Assembly (NCBI RefSeq): GCF_009674825.1
Contig: NZ_WKJH01000006.1
Span: forward strand, 124,001-188,000
DNA: 64,000 nucleotides
Reading direction: 5' to 3'
From: Maribacter luteus
Lineage (GTDB): Bacteria > Bacteroidota > Bacteroidia > Flavobacteriales > Flavobacteriaceae
In this document: positions 27,776 through 38,600 of the stretch, in pieces
Layout: every line of letters starts with the position of its first letter
Position numbering within the stretch: the first letter of the stretch is position 1
Notes under the pieces: generated by a model
Databases searched by the model: none
Seen by the model: only the letters and a program-made list of their open reading frames with translations
Told to the model about the DNA's origin: nothing
Program-made: the position numbers and the translations under genes

Positions 27776-30700
27776 ATGAAAAGTACTCTTCCTTTCCTCT
27801 TGCTATCCTTTCTTCTGGTTTCCACCTTTTATGGGTGTAAGGAGACTGCAGAGGAAAAAAAGCAAAAAACCGTAGAATTGATTTCGACCCAAACCATGGG
27901 TCTCGCCTTTTTGGAAGCATTTAAGTTAGAAGAAGCAGAGGAAACCTTTAAAAAGTACATAGAACTGGCCCCGGATAAAAAAATGGGATATGCCAATTTA
28001 GGTTTGGTGTATTTGCGTATGGGCAAGTATGAAGAAGCTAAAAAGCAACTATCAAAAGCCATTGATATAGATGGGAAAGATGCTGATATCAATTTGATAT
28101 TGGCTACGGTGTATCAAATGAACGATGAGAAGGACAAGGCCGTTGAGGTATTGCTGAATTCACTGCAATTTGCCCCTGACCATGAGAAGACCTTATATAT
28201 GTTGGCCGAATTATATGCGCCACAGACTGATAGTGGGGCCCAAAACAATAGAAAAAAACATCTCATCCAATTAGTTAAAAAGGCTCCTGATAATATTGTC
28301 CCTGCTTTGGAATTGACCGGACTCTATATCAAAGAAGGTGAAGTGGATAAAGCTATAGAGCAGTTAGAGGTCATTCAAAAACAGTATCCTGAATTTCCCA
28401 AGGAAGCTATAGAATATTATAACAATACCCTTGATTTTCTTCAGTTGCCCGATGCTGATAAAGCATTTACTTCCTTCAGTATCTTCCACAATTACTTAAA
28501 AGTGACTTTTCCCTATCAGGCAGGTATCAAAGAATTGAAAGGTACACGGGGTTCCGTAATAGGGTTTCCCTTGGTAACCTATGATCTTAAACATTCTGCG
28601 TTGACAGATGAAAACGAATCTACCTTAGACCTTGTTAAATTTACCGATGTTACCAATAGCGTAGGTCTTGATGCTGTTCCTGTTTTTGAAGATTTGGATC
28701 TGGAGGAAGATATGTCCACACATCTTACCATGGCCGATTATGATTCGGATGGGGATGTAGATATGTATGTTGGCTCTTATGACCCATCAAGTTCAACTTA
28801 TAAACATTACCTATTTAATAATGATTCCAATTGGTTTTGGGATATATCCAAAGATGCCGGTATAAAGCATTCTGGAAAGGAATCGGATGCACTTTTTGCC
28901 GATTATGATAACGATGGTTTCCTTGATCTATATGTGGTTAGGCCAGAAGGGGATGTTTTATACAGGAATGCGGGGAACGGCATTTACGAAAATGTTACCA
29001 CTGAGGCAGGTATAGGGGCTAAAAATGAAAGCTCAAAGGTGTTGTTTTTGGATTTGGACCATGATGGCGATCTGGATATTTTCGAGATAGGCTCAACCAC
29101 TAATTTGGTGTACAGGAACAATGGGGACCTAACCTTTCCCGAACAAGCCGAAAAAATGGGGCTTTTGGATAATGAAGTAAAAAGTAATGATGCGGCCTTC
29201 GGGGATTTTGATGATGATGGCGATATTGATCTTTTCGTTACCAACCAAAACGCTGGCAATAAATTGTATAGTAATCAAAGACAGGGTGTTTACAAGGATG
29301 TTCTGAAAAACAATGAATTGAAAAACCAAAGTGGTAGTAATACCGTCGCCGTCGCCGATTGGAACAATGATGGCTTTTTGGATCTATTCACTACAGGGGA
29401 AAACTTTGAAAGTAATGGTCTTTTCAGTAATGAGGGGGACGGTACTTTTACAAAGGTTTCGGCCAATGATAAAATGAACTCTGCCATACGGGGTATGTCT
29501 GTTTTGGATACTGAATTCTTTGATTTTGATAATGATGGATTTTTAGATTTGGTAATTGTAGGTAAACCCAAAAATGACAATAACAGGGGTGTTTTACTAT
29601 TTCATAATGAAGGGGACGGTAAATTCACCGATGTTAGTCATATGTTCCCGGAAAGAACCAAATCGGGCAGTGAAATAGAACTTTTTGATTTTGAAGGCGA
29701 TGGAGACCTTGATTTGGTCATTGCCGGTTTAAAAGGGGGTGTGGTTCTTTTACGTAATGACGGTGGTAACCTGAACCATTATGTAAACGTGAAATTGGTA
29801 GGTTTAAGAACGGGAAGTGCAAAGAACAATTATTTCGGAATCGGGGCAAAAGTGGAAATGCGCTCCGGTGACCTCTATCAGACCAAAGTGGTGACCGATC
29901 CGAGTATTTATTTTGGATTAGGTAATAGAACCAAAGCGGATATTATTCGTATTACATGGACCAATGGTGTTCCCCAGAATATTTTACTGCCAGAAAGTGA
30001 TCAATCCCTAATTGAGACCCAAACCTTGAAAGGTTCATGTCCGTTTATATATACATGGAATGGTGAGGAATTTACCTTTGTCAAGGATATTACATGGCGG
30101 AGCGCATTAGGTATGCCATTGGGTATTATGGGGGGTACCGCCAAATATTCTTTTGCGGATGCCTCTGATGATTATATAAAGATCCCGGGTGAAATGCTGC
30201 TGGAAAAAGAAGGTGAATATATAATGCAAATGACCTCTGAATTATGGGAGACCATCTATATGGATCAAATGCAATTGGTGGCCATAGATCATCCCATTTC
30301 TACCGATGTTTTTGTTCCTGAACAGTTTTCGCCCCCACCGTTCCCCGGTTTAAAGGTTATTCAGGTAGAAGGGAAATATTTCCCCACTTCCGCAAAGGAT
30401 CAGGATGGGAATGATTTATTGTCATTGATTACAGAAAAGGATGATCGTTATATATCCAACTTTATGCCCGATAAATTCCAAGGGGTAACGGAAATGCATG
30501 ATTTGATTTTGGGGTTTGATGAGGAAATCCCTACCGAGAACTTGATCATGGTACTTAATGGATGGATTTTCCCCACCGATGCCAGTATTAATGTGGCATT
30601 GTCCCAGTCAGAAGCCTTGTTGGTAAAATCCCCGGTGGTTCAGGTAAAGGATAAAAAAGGCCATTGGCAAACGGTTGTCCCCAATGTAGGATTTCCCATG

Positions 30701-31339
30701 GGGAAAGATAAAAACGTCATTGTAGACCTCTCAGGTAAATTCTTGAGTGAGGATCATAGCATCAGGATACGCACGAATATGGAGATTTATTGGGATCAAA
30801 TATTTTTGGCCCAAGACAGTGCCAAAAAAGATTTTTCGACCAATGTATTAGATCCGATTGCCGCCGATCTGCATTATCGTGGTTTTTCGGAAACTTATAA
30901 AAAAGGGGGTAGGTACGGTCCACATTGGTTCGATTACGATTCTGTGGATACAACGACAAAATGGAGGGATCTTACAGGTAATTATACGCGATATGGCGAT
31001 GTTTTGCCATTACTTACGGCATCGGATAATGCTTATATAATTTCCAATGCTGGTGATGAAACGACCATAAAGTTCAATGCAGCGAAATTACCGAAATTGA
31101 AGGAAGGATATAAGAGGGACTTCCTGATTCACAGTGTAGGCTGGGTAAAGGATGGTGATTTGAACACTGCCCATGGCAACACGGTTCTTCCTTTGCCATT
31201 TCATGGGATGAGCAGTTATCCACCTTCAGAAAATGACGTATACCCGAATACTCCGGAATTACAAATATACCATGCTGAGTATAACACCAGAAAGGTAACC
31301 AATGATGGTTATCGCAATCAAATAAAAACAGATAAGTAA
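27776..31339 (+). CDS. TPR, FG-GAP/ASPIC giant lipoprotein with unknown C-terminal domain
   Basis: A lipoprotein of about 1187 residues (signal ending FYGCKET from the ATG at 27776). It begins with three or four TPR units (AFKLEEAEETFKKYIELAP, GKYEEAKKQLSKAIDID, DEKDKAVEVLLNSLQFAP). A large FG-GAP/VCBS propeller (about 280-680) follows, with many DxDxDGxxD motifs, and then an ASPIC-like segment (GIGAKVEMRSGD...IYFGLGNRTKADIIRITW). The last 430 residues, from SCPFIYTWNGEEFTFVKD, form a domain I do not recognise, rich in aromatic and acidic residues. It is a likely scaffold of the system. It lies four bases before the next CRTAC1 gene. A GTG at 27746 is a less likely start. Confidence 0.82.
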   Translation: MKSTLPFLLLSFLLVSTFYGCKETAEEKKQKTVELISTQTMGLAFLEAFKLEEAEETFKKYIELAPDKKMGYANLGLVYLRMGKYEEAKKQLSKAIDIDGKDADINLILATVYQMNDEKDKAVEVLLNSLQFAPDHEKTLYMLAELYAPQTDSGAQNNRKKHLIQLVKKAPDNIVPALELTGLYIKEGEVDKAIEQLEVIQKQYPEFPKEAIEYYNNTLDFLQLPDADKAFTSFSIFHNYLKVTFPYQAGIKELKGTRGSVIGFPLVTYDLKHSALTDENESTLDLVKFTDVTNSVGLDAVPVFEDLDLEEDMSTHLTMADYDSDGDVDMYVGSYDPSSSTYKHYLFNNDSNWFWDISKDAGIKHSGKESDALFADYDNDGFLDLYVVRPEGDVLYRNAGNGIYENVTTEAGIGAKNESSKVLFLDLDHDGDLDIFEIGSTTNLVYRNNGDLTFPEQAEKMGLLDNEVKSNDAAFGDFDDDGDIDLFVTNQNAGNKLYSNQRQGVYKDVLKNNELKNQSGSNTVAVADWNNDGFLDLFTTGENFESNGLFSNEGDGTFTKVSANDKMNSAIRGMSVLDTEFFDFDNDGFLDLVIVGKPKNDNNRGVLLFHNEGDGKFTDVSHMFPERTKSGSEIELFDFEGDGDLDLVIAGLKGGVVLLRNDGGNLNHYVNVKLVGLRTGSAKNNYFGIGAKVEMRSGDLYQTKVVTDPSIYFGLGNRTKADIIRITWTNGVPQNILLPESDQSLIETQTLKGSCPFIYTWNGEEFTFVKDITWRSALGMPLGIMGGTAKYSFADASDDYIKIPGEMLLEKEGEYIMQMTSELWETIYMDQMQLVAIDHPISTDVFVPEQFSPPPFPGLKVIQVEGKYFPTSAKDQDGNDLLSLITEKDDRYISNFMPDKFQGVTEMHDLILGFDEEIPTENLIMVLNGWIFPTDASINVALSQSEALLVKSPVVQVKDKKGHWQTVVPNVGFPMGKDKNVIVDLSGKFLSEDHSIRIRTNMEIYWDQIFLAQDSAKKDFSTNVLDPIAADLHYRGFSETYKKGGRYGPHWFDYDSVDTTTKWRDLTGNYTRYGDVLPLLTASDNAYIISNAGDETTIKFNAAKLPKLKEGYKRDFLIHSVGWVKDGDLNTAHGNTVLPLPFHGMSSYPPSENDVYPNTPELQIYHAEYNTRKVTNDGYRNQIKTDK

Positions 31340-31342
31340 AGA

Positions 31343-33004
31343 ATGAAGAAAGGTTCAAGGAGAGTTTTTTATATCCTTTTATGTAGTTGTTTCCCAATAC
31401 TTTTAGGGGCTCAAAACCAAAATGTAAAGTTTAAGGACGTAACCAAAAAAGTAGGGATAGATTTTAAGTATACCTTTGGTGACAGGCATTACGAGAACAT
31501 TCTGGAAAGCAGTGGTTCCGGTATTACCGTTTTTGATTATAATAACGATGGTCTCATGGACCTATATATGATGAACGGTACGTACCTCGAAGGTATATCT
31601 CAGAAAGATGGTGCTGAAAATAAGGGTACGGCCAATGAATTATATAAGAACAATGGCGACGGTTCTTTTACCGAAGTTGCCGAATTGGCCGGGGTAGATG
31701 ATAAAAATTGGAGTATGGCTGCCGGTGCAATAGACCTTGATAATGACGGTTTCCAAGACCTTTACCTATTGAATTATGGCCCGAATGTATTTTATCACAA
31801 TAATGGGGACGGTACCTTTACTGAACAGACCCGGAAATTAGGTCTTGTAGGGCCCGAAAAGTTGAACGGTTTTACAAAATGGAGTATTGGGGTTTCTTTT
31901 TGGGACTATAATGAGGATGGAAGGTTAGATGCCATGGTGGGTAACTTTCTGGCATTCGATCCTGAATATATATCAACCCAGACACCTGGAATGATGCCTC
32001 ACCCTTCGGAATATAAGGGGCAAGCTTCAATGCTCTACCAACAACAGCCGAACGGTACGTTTAAAGATGTCACTGAGGAGGAAAACTTGTTTTACCCGGA
32101 CTCAAAATGTATGGGATTAACCGTGTATGATTATGATGGGGATGGGGATATGGATATTATTCAAGCGAATGATCATCAGGCGAATTTCCTGTTCAAAAAT
32201 GAAAATGGTAGTTTTAAGGAAGTTGGTGTTCCTAGTGGTATTGCCGTTAACAGTCATGGGCAGGTAACAGGGTCTATGCATGCGACTATTGGGGATATTG
32301 ATGGGGACGGATTGGTAGATATGCTCGTTGCCGACCTAAAATACGGGGCGGTATACCGTAATATGGGTAATGGCTTGTTCCAAGATGTTACCGAATCTAG
32401 TGGAGTGGCCAAGTCGTTCTTGGGAAAAGGGAGTTGGGGTACCGCTTTGTTCGATTATGATAATGACGGTGATCTTGATATTATTTCCGCCAATGGTAAC
32501 GCTGAGGAACTGATTTTACAATATCCGGTCTTGTTAGAGAACGATGGGAAAGGAAATTTCAAGGATGTTGGTAAAAGCGTTAGTCCTTATTTTGCTACCA
32601 AACGCTCAGGAAGGGGATTAGTAATTTGGGATTATGATAATGATGGGCATTTAGATGTTATGATTTCCCATGTTGATCTAATGGCTACTTCGACTTTGTT
32701 ACATAACGAAGGGGGTAATGGTAACAACTGGTTGGGAGTTACCCTTAAGGGAAAAAATGGCTTGGCATCCGGTATAGGGGCAAAGATTACCGTTAAAACT
32801 GCAGGAAAGGAGTTGGTTCGTATAAACCAATGGACTACAGGGTATTTGTCTAATAATGAGCCAAGAACACATTTTGGATTAGGTAAGGCTGGTATGGTAA
32901 ACCAGCTGGAAGTTAAATGGCCCAATGGGGAATTGGAAATTTACAAGAATATTAAACCAAATCAATATCTTATCTTAGAGCAAGGAAAAGGTATTTTAAA
33001 ATAA
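31343..33004 (+). CDS. CRTAC1-family FG-GAP/ASPIC protein 2
   Basis: A secreted CRTAC1-like protein of 553 residues. It has a signal peptide (ending LLGAQ, no lipobox), FG-GAP repeats with Asp motifs (DYNNDGLMDLYM, DLDNDGFQDLYL, DYDGDGDMDII, DYDNDGDLDII) and a C-terminal ASPIC domain (GIGAKITVKTAGKEL...TTGYLSNNEPRTHFGLGKAG). It is the close counterpart of the first protein of the run, both opening with FKDVTKKVGIDFKY/ EIGLDFKHSIG-like segments. It may be soluble where the other is lipid-anchored. It starts four bases after the TPR giant. Confidence 0.88.
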   Translation: MKKGSRRVFYILLCSCFPILLGAQNQNVKFKDVTKKVGIDFKYTFGDRHYENILESSGSGITVFDYNNDGLMDLYMMNGTYLEGISQKDGAENKGTANELYKNNGDGSFTEVAELAGVDDKNWSMAAGAIDLDNDGFQDLYLLNYGPNVFYHNNGDGTFTEQTRKLGLVGPEKLNGFTKWSIGVSFWDYNEDGRLDAMVGNFLAFDPEYISTQTPGMMPHPSEYKGQASMLYQQQPNGTFKDVTEEENLFYPDSKCMGLTVYDYDGDGDMDIIQANDHQANFLFKNENGSFKEVGVPSGIAVNSHGQVTGSMHATIGDIDGDGLVDMLVADLKYGAVYRNMGNGLFQDVTESSGVAKSFLGKGSWGTALFDYDNDGDLDIISANGNAEELILQYPVLLENDGKGNFKDVGKSVSPYFATKRSGRGLVIWDYDNDGHLDVMISHVDLMATSTLLHNEGGNGNNWLGVTLKGKNGLASGIGAKITVKTAGKELVRINQWTTGYLSNNEPRTHFGLGKAGMVNQLEVKWPNGELEIYKNIKPNQYLILEQGKGILK

Positions 33005-33039
33005 AATAGGGTAAAAGTAAATACATAAAAATCTAGAAT

Positions 33040-34368
33040 ATGAACAGTATGTATGTAAGTAAGGTGATCGATCTCACCGATCATGATAAGAACATAATTT
33101 ATAACATGTCCCATGAAGAAGCTGTTGAAGTTGTAAAATCTGGCGATGTTGAAGCGGTTCGCCAAATTGATGGGCAGTTTGCCTTGGTTTCAGTAGAAGG
33201 GAAAACGATTCAAATGGCAAGGTCCATAGGGCGACCATTACGTTATTTTATTGCGAAACGGGCCGTTGGGCCACAATTGGTCATTGCCGAACGAATAGAT
33301 ACCATTTTTGATTATCTGAAGGAAGAAGGCATGGACGATCAATTTCACCCTTCATACACTCGAATGGTTCCTGCACACTATATAACCAGAATAGAGCTTT
33401 TGGGATGTCCGGATCCGAATCCGATCTATACTCGATTCTTTACTCCGGAACGCAATAAATTTAAATCCGGAAGTTTGGAACAGATCGGTGCGGATTATAT
33501 CACTGCCGTTTACAATGAGATAAAAAAGTGGTTGCAATATAGGGCGAAATCGGGTCCGATCGGGGTTACTTTTTCTGCGGGAATTGACAGTGGTTCGGTA
33601 TTCGTACTTATTTATCATGCCTTGAAAGAACTTGGTGAGAGTCCGTCAAGATTAAAGGCCTTTACCTTATCGGTTGATGGTGATGGGGCAGATTTGGTTC
33701 AAGCCCGGCAGTTTTTGAAAACCCTTGATCTGGAGCTTTTCTTGGAACCGATAGAGTTGGATTATAATGCATTGGATTGGAAAGAGGCGATTAAGGTCGT
33801 TGAGGATTACAAACCCCTGGATATTCAATCGGCAACAATGAACTTGGCTCTTTTGAAAGGGATAAGGAACCGTTACCCTGATTGGAAATATATTATTGAT
33901 GGTGACGGAGGGGACGAGAACCTAAAGGATTATCCGATTGAGGAAAATCCGGAATTGACCATCCGTAGTGTATTGAATAATTTAATGTTGTATCATGAAG
34001 GTTGGGGAGTAGAATCGATTAAACATTCACTAACCTATTCTGGTGGTCTTAGTAGAGGGTATATGAGGACCAGCTCTCCTGCAGATCAGTTGAATTTTGA
34101 AGGCTTTAGTCCGTATACTTTACCGAATGTCATTGAGATTTCGGAAGGAATCCCATATATAGATATGACCGATTGGGACCATAAAAAGCTATATGACCTA
34201 AAAGGTCAGATCGTATTTGAAGGTGTGAAGGCCGTAACCGGAATTGAAATGCCGATCTTTGAGAAGCGAAGGTTTCAACATGGTGCCGCATCGAAAAGTG
34301 ATTTTGACAAACATTTTCCAGAAAAGGAAATAACCTATAGAAGACAGTTTTTATCTAAATATGAATAA
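33040..34368 (+). CDS. Asparagine-synthase-like ATP-dependent ligase without a catalytic glutaminase Cys
   Basis: A cytoplasmic protein of the asparagine synthase family (442 residues). The PP-loop reads FSAGIDSGS (about 177-185), matching the SGGxDS nucleotide-binding motif of AsnB with Ala in place of the second Gly. A second ATP-site segment is IIDGDGGDEN (about 286-295). The N-terminal 130 residues look like a degenerate Ntn-amidotransferase domain: the catalytic N-terminal Cys of AsnB is missing. It could therefore use ammonia or another amine, or activate a carboxylate as beta-lactam synthetases or lasso-peptide cyclases do. Its last eight bases overlap the radical SAM gene, indicating a linked step. 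Confidence 0.8.
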   Translation: MNSMYVSKVIDLTDHDKNIIYNMSHEEAVEVVKSGDVEAVRQIDGQFALVSVEGKTIQMARSIGRPLRYFIAKRAVGPQLVIAERIDTIFDYLKEEGMDDQFHPSYTRMVPAHYITRIELLGCPDPNPIYTRFFTPERNKFKSGSLEQIGADYITAVYNEIKKWLQYRAKSGPIGVTFSAGIDSGSVFVLIYHALKELGESPSRLKAFTLSVDGDGADLVQARQFLKTLDLELFLEPIELDYNALDWKEAIKVVEDYKPLDIQSATMNLALLKGIRNRYPDWKYIIDGDGGDENLKDYPIEENPELTIRSVLNNLMLYHEGWGVESIKHSLTYSGGLSRGYMRTSSPADQLNFEGFSPYTLPNVIEISEGIPYIDMTDWDHKKLYDLKGQIVFEGVKAVTGIEMPIFEKRRFQHGAASKSDFDKHFPEKEITYRRQFLSKYE

Positions 34369-35305
34369 GGACACCGGGACTATTTCATCCAATAAATGGA
34401 TAGTTTCCGAACGGGGCAAAAAAAATACGGTCGATTTTAATCGGCCGTATGCTTGGTTGGTGGAAAAAGAACGTAGTAGATCGGGTAAAGTTGAGGATAC
34501 CGCGATTATTTTCCTGACCAATAAAGAATGTCCTTTTAAATGCCTAATGTGCGATCTTTGGAAAAACACCACGGATCAACCCGTGCCAACAGGTGCTATT
34601 CCTGAACAAATTAAATGGGCGCTGAACCAAATGCCCAGTGCGAAGCATATCAAACTATATAATAGTGGGAGTTTTTTCGATGAAAAGGCGATACCTGTAG
34701 GGGATTATGAGGAAATAGCGGTACTGCTCCAAGGTTTTGAAACGGTAATCGTTGAAGCTCACCCGAAGTTGATTTCTGAAAAGTGCTTAAGTTTTAGGGA
34801 TATGCTTAAGCCAAGATTGGAGGTGGCTTTAGGTCTGGAGACCATACACCCAGAGGTGTTGCCTAAACTTAATAAAGGCATGACGTTGGAAGATTTTGAA
34901 AAGGCAGTTGGTTTTTTGTCACAAAACAATATATCGTCAAGGGCGTTCATTCTTTTAAGACCTCCATTTTTATCCGAGGAAGAAGGAATCCTTTGGGCAG
35001 AAAAATCGATTGATTTCGCTTTCGAAACGGGAATAGAATGTTGTACGGTAATACCGGTCAGGGTAGGTAATGGGGCTATGGAACGCCTAGAGGAAATGGG
35101 ACATTTTCAGATTCCGAAAATCACATCTTTGGAAAAAGTTTTGGAATATGGTATTCAACTTCAAAAAGGGCGGGTTTTTGCCGATTTATGGGATGTTTCC
35201 CTTTTTTCTAACTGTGAACGTTGCTTGGAGGCCAGGACAAATAGGATGAATATGATGAATTTAAACCAGACCATAGGTGAAATGATTTCTTGTGATTGCG
35301 AATGA
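34361..35305 (+). CDS. Radical SAM enzyme (RaSEA/TIGR01210-like)
   Basis: A radical S-adenosylmethionine enzyme of 314 residues with the cluster motif CPFKCLMC (Cys57, 61, 64) preceded by AIIFLTNKE. The pattern RRCxxxCxMCDLW, the LYNSGSFFD and VEAHPKLI segments and the overall size resemble the archaeosine-synthase RaSEA / TIGR01210 group, which acts with a partner on lysine-modified preQ0. The C-terminus has extra cysteines (CERC and CDC) that could hold a zinc ion or second cluster. It overlaps the asparagine-synthase-like gene by eight bases. The pair probably makes or tailors a small molecule or modified base, but the product is unknown. Confidence 0.82.
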   Translation: MNKDTGTISSNKWIVSERGKKNTVDFNRPYAWLVEKERSRSGKVEDTAIIFLTNKECPFKCLMCDLWKNTTDQPVPTGAIPEQIKWALNQMPSAKHIKLYNSGSFFDEKAIPVGDYEEIAVLLQGFETVIVEAHPKLISEKCLSFRDMLKPRLEVALGLETIHPEVLPKLNKGMTLEDFEKAVGFLSQNNISSRAFILLRPPFLSEEEGILWAEKSIDFAFETGIECCTVIPVRVGNGAMERLEEMGHFQIPKITSLEKVLEYGIQLQKGRVFADLWDVSLFSNCERCLEARTNRMNMMNLNQTIGEMISCDCE

Positions 35306-35687
35306 TCGAGTAATGTCATTTTTAAGGAAAACCGAATTTTGCGTACATTGTTGTCAGGTTAATACTATATCGGTCAAAATACCCCTTTTTATAAGTGATA
35401 TAAGTGTTTCTCCAAAGCAGGGCTTACCATTTGAATCTTACGGCGAGTGTTGCTTTGCTGTAAATGCAATAGGGAATCGTTCTCTAGGGAATTAATTATC
35501 GACAGGCTATCATCAATTCTTTTGTCTATTTTCTTGCAGCCAAGGGATTTTACGTCTTTTTCTGGACAACAAGGATTAACGCATTCTTCATGTGAAAGGT
35601 TCTATAACGCTTTCGTACTATCCGAAGAAAATTTGAAGGAATAAATCATTAAATCGTAAATTTAAAATCTTAAAAGAGACTTTGGCA
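35306..35687. other. Gap between radical SAM gene and large CRTAC1 gene
   Basis: A stretch of 382 bases with two overlapping open frames of about 65 codons (35292-35495 and 35447-35644) in different frames. Both are rich in Cys and Ser, lack a start signal and show no domain pattern, so I do not call genes. They could be remnants of a decayed cysteine-rich small protein. No terminator hairpin or LytTR-type repeat pair was found. Confidence 0.4.
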
Positions 35688-38600
35688 ATGAAGGAAAACC
35701 GTATACTTCTAATATTAATCAGTTTACTTGTTTTTAATTATTCCTGCACTGGGGAAAGGGATGATAATAAGATTTTTAAGAATTTAAAGCCTTCAACCAC
35801 GGGTGTTGAATTCAATAATACGCTTATCGAGAACGATTCATTGAACTATTTTACTTTTCCCTATATGTATGAAGGTGGTGGTGTGGCCGCTGGGGATATA
35901 AATAATGATGGTCTTATAGATCTATATTTTACGGGAAATCAAGTTTCCAATAAGTTATATCTGAATAAAGGAAACCTCAAGTTTGAGGATATTACTGAAA
36001 AAGCGGGTGTATCCGGTGATGATAGATGGTATACGGGCGTAACCATGGCAGATGTTAATAGCGATGGTTTTTTGGATATTTATTGTTCTGTTGGTGGTAA
36101 GTTCGAGCCTAGGATCAACCAATTATTCATTAACAACGGAGATGGTACTTTTGTAGAGAAGGGAGCTGAATTAGGCCTGAATGATGGAGGTGATACGGTT
36201 CAAGGAACATTCTTCGATTATGATAAAGATGGGGATTTGGATTTATATGTAGCCAATTATCCGCCCACACCGTTTACAACCCCTCCTTTTATTTATGTTC
36301 ATTTAATGAAAAACTTAGAACACATTCAAAGTGATCACCTGTATCGAAACGATGGTGAAACCTTTACCGATGTCACCAATGAATCTAAATTGAGAAGTTA
36401 CGGATTGTCCCTTAGTGCAACGGTGGGTGACCTTAACAATGATTCCTGGCCGGATATTTACGTTTCCAATGATTTCAACTCACCTGATTTTATGTATCTG
36501 AACAACCAAGATGGCACATTTAGGGAAGTTGTTAAAAATGCCGTTGGCCAAACGGCTTACTACGGGATGGGTGCCGATATTTCGGATATAAACAACGATG
36601 GTTTTCTCGATATTTCCCAAGCGGACATGGATGGGGAATCGAACCAACGTAGAAAAGCGAATATGGGGAATACCATGCGTAACCTCTTTCAGGAGAATGT
36701 TGAAGCCGGTTTTCATTACCAGTATGTACAAAACGCATTGCAGTTAAATTCAGGGGCAATGCACGATGGCATTCCATATTTTTCAAATGTTTCAAGGTTT
36801 ACGGGAACTTCATCGACCGATTGGAGTTGGGGTCCCTTGGTTGCCGATTTTGACAATGATGGGAACAAAGACCTTTATATTGCCAATGGTACAAGAAGGG
36901 AAGTAAACAATAACGATTATTTCGATAACCTCAGGACAGCTAAATTTACACAAGCCGATTTGCTCGGAGGTAGTTTAAAGATACCATCGGTGAGGTTAGA
37001 CAATTATATGTTCAAGAATAACGGAAATCTTGATTTTGAACATGTTACCAAAGAATGGGGTCTAAGTTTCGCCGGGTTTACCAATGGTGCCACCTTTGCG
37101 GACTTGGACAATGACGGAGATTTGGAAGTCATTACCAATAATATTGATGATCCAGCCTCGATTTTTGAGAATAAAAGTGCTGATTTGAACAATTATATCA
37201 CCATAAGGTTCAAGGGTACATCTAAAAATAAGTTCGGCTTGGGAAACCGGGTTTATATAAAAATAGGGGAACAAACGCAAATGCAAGAATTGACCTTGAC
37301 ACGGGGTTTTCAATCCGCTGTGGCCCCAGAGGTACATTTTGGGTTGGGTAAAGCCCAAAAAATTGATGAATTGAAAGTGGTATGGACCAATGATACACAA
37401 CAAGTCTTAAAAGATGTAGTGGTCAACCAAACCTTGGTTCTGGATTTTGAAAATGCTTTGCCTCTTGAAGAAGAAGCGCCTCTGGAGTCCATCACTTTGT
37501 TCACAGATGCTACAGCCGATTTTCCAGAGTTTAAGCATGAAGAAAATTATTATGATGATTATGTAAGACAGGTTTTACTACCCCATAATATGTCAGCCTA
37601 TGGGCCTGCACTTGCTGTTGGGGATTTAAATAATGATGGATTGGATGATTATTTTGTCGGCGGTGCCAAAACTTTCCCTAGCGCAATTTTTATACAAACC
37701 AAGGATGGTTTTATAAAACAAGATCAGGAAGTATTCGTCGAAGATCAGGAAGGGGAAGATCTAGGTGCGGTCATTTTTGATGTTGATCAGGACGGGGACA
37801 ATGACCTCTATGTTGTAAAAGGAGGTTATGAGTTTGAGTTTAAGCCCGAAATGCTTCAAGATAAATTGTATCTGAACAATGGTGAAGGTGTTTTTTCAAA
37901 AGCGGATGGCAATGCCTTGCCCAAAATGTTGGTGAGTGGTTCCAGGGCCTATAATGCTGATTTCGATAAAGATGGAAAAGAAGATCTTTTGGTCTTGGGT
38001 CGGCAGGTTCCAGGAAAATACCCCTTGCCGGCAAAAAGCTTTATCCTTAAGAATTCGAGTAAGGATGGCAAGGTGAAGTTTGAAGAGTACCCAACATCCT
38101 TAGAAAATCAATTGGATTCTTTGGGTATGGCCACAAGCGCGGTTATTACCGATTTCAATAATGATGATCGGTTAGATATCATGATCGTTGGGGAATGGAT
38201 GCCCATTAAGGTCTTTGAAAATACCAAGACGGGTTTTAAGGATGTTTCGGCAAAAATGGGATTGGCAGATACCGAAGGATGGTGGTGGAGTATAAATGAA
38301 GGGGATTTCGATGGTGATGGTGATATGGACTATCTCGTTGGGAACAACGGATTGAATTATGAGCACAAAGCAACGAAAAAGGAAACTTTTGATGTTTATA
38401 CTTTGGATTTTGATGAAAATGGTAAAATGGATATTGTTTTGGGTTATTATGAAGATGGGGTACAGTATCCTGTTCGAGGAAGAATGCCATCGTCCCAACA
38501 AATTCCGGCCATAAAATTCAAATTCGAAACCTCGGAAGCTTTTTCACATGCCACTTTAGCCGATGTATATACCAAAAAGAGTTTGGACGAAGCCTTACAT

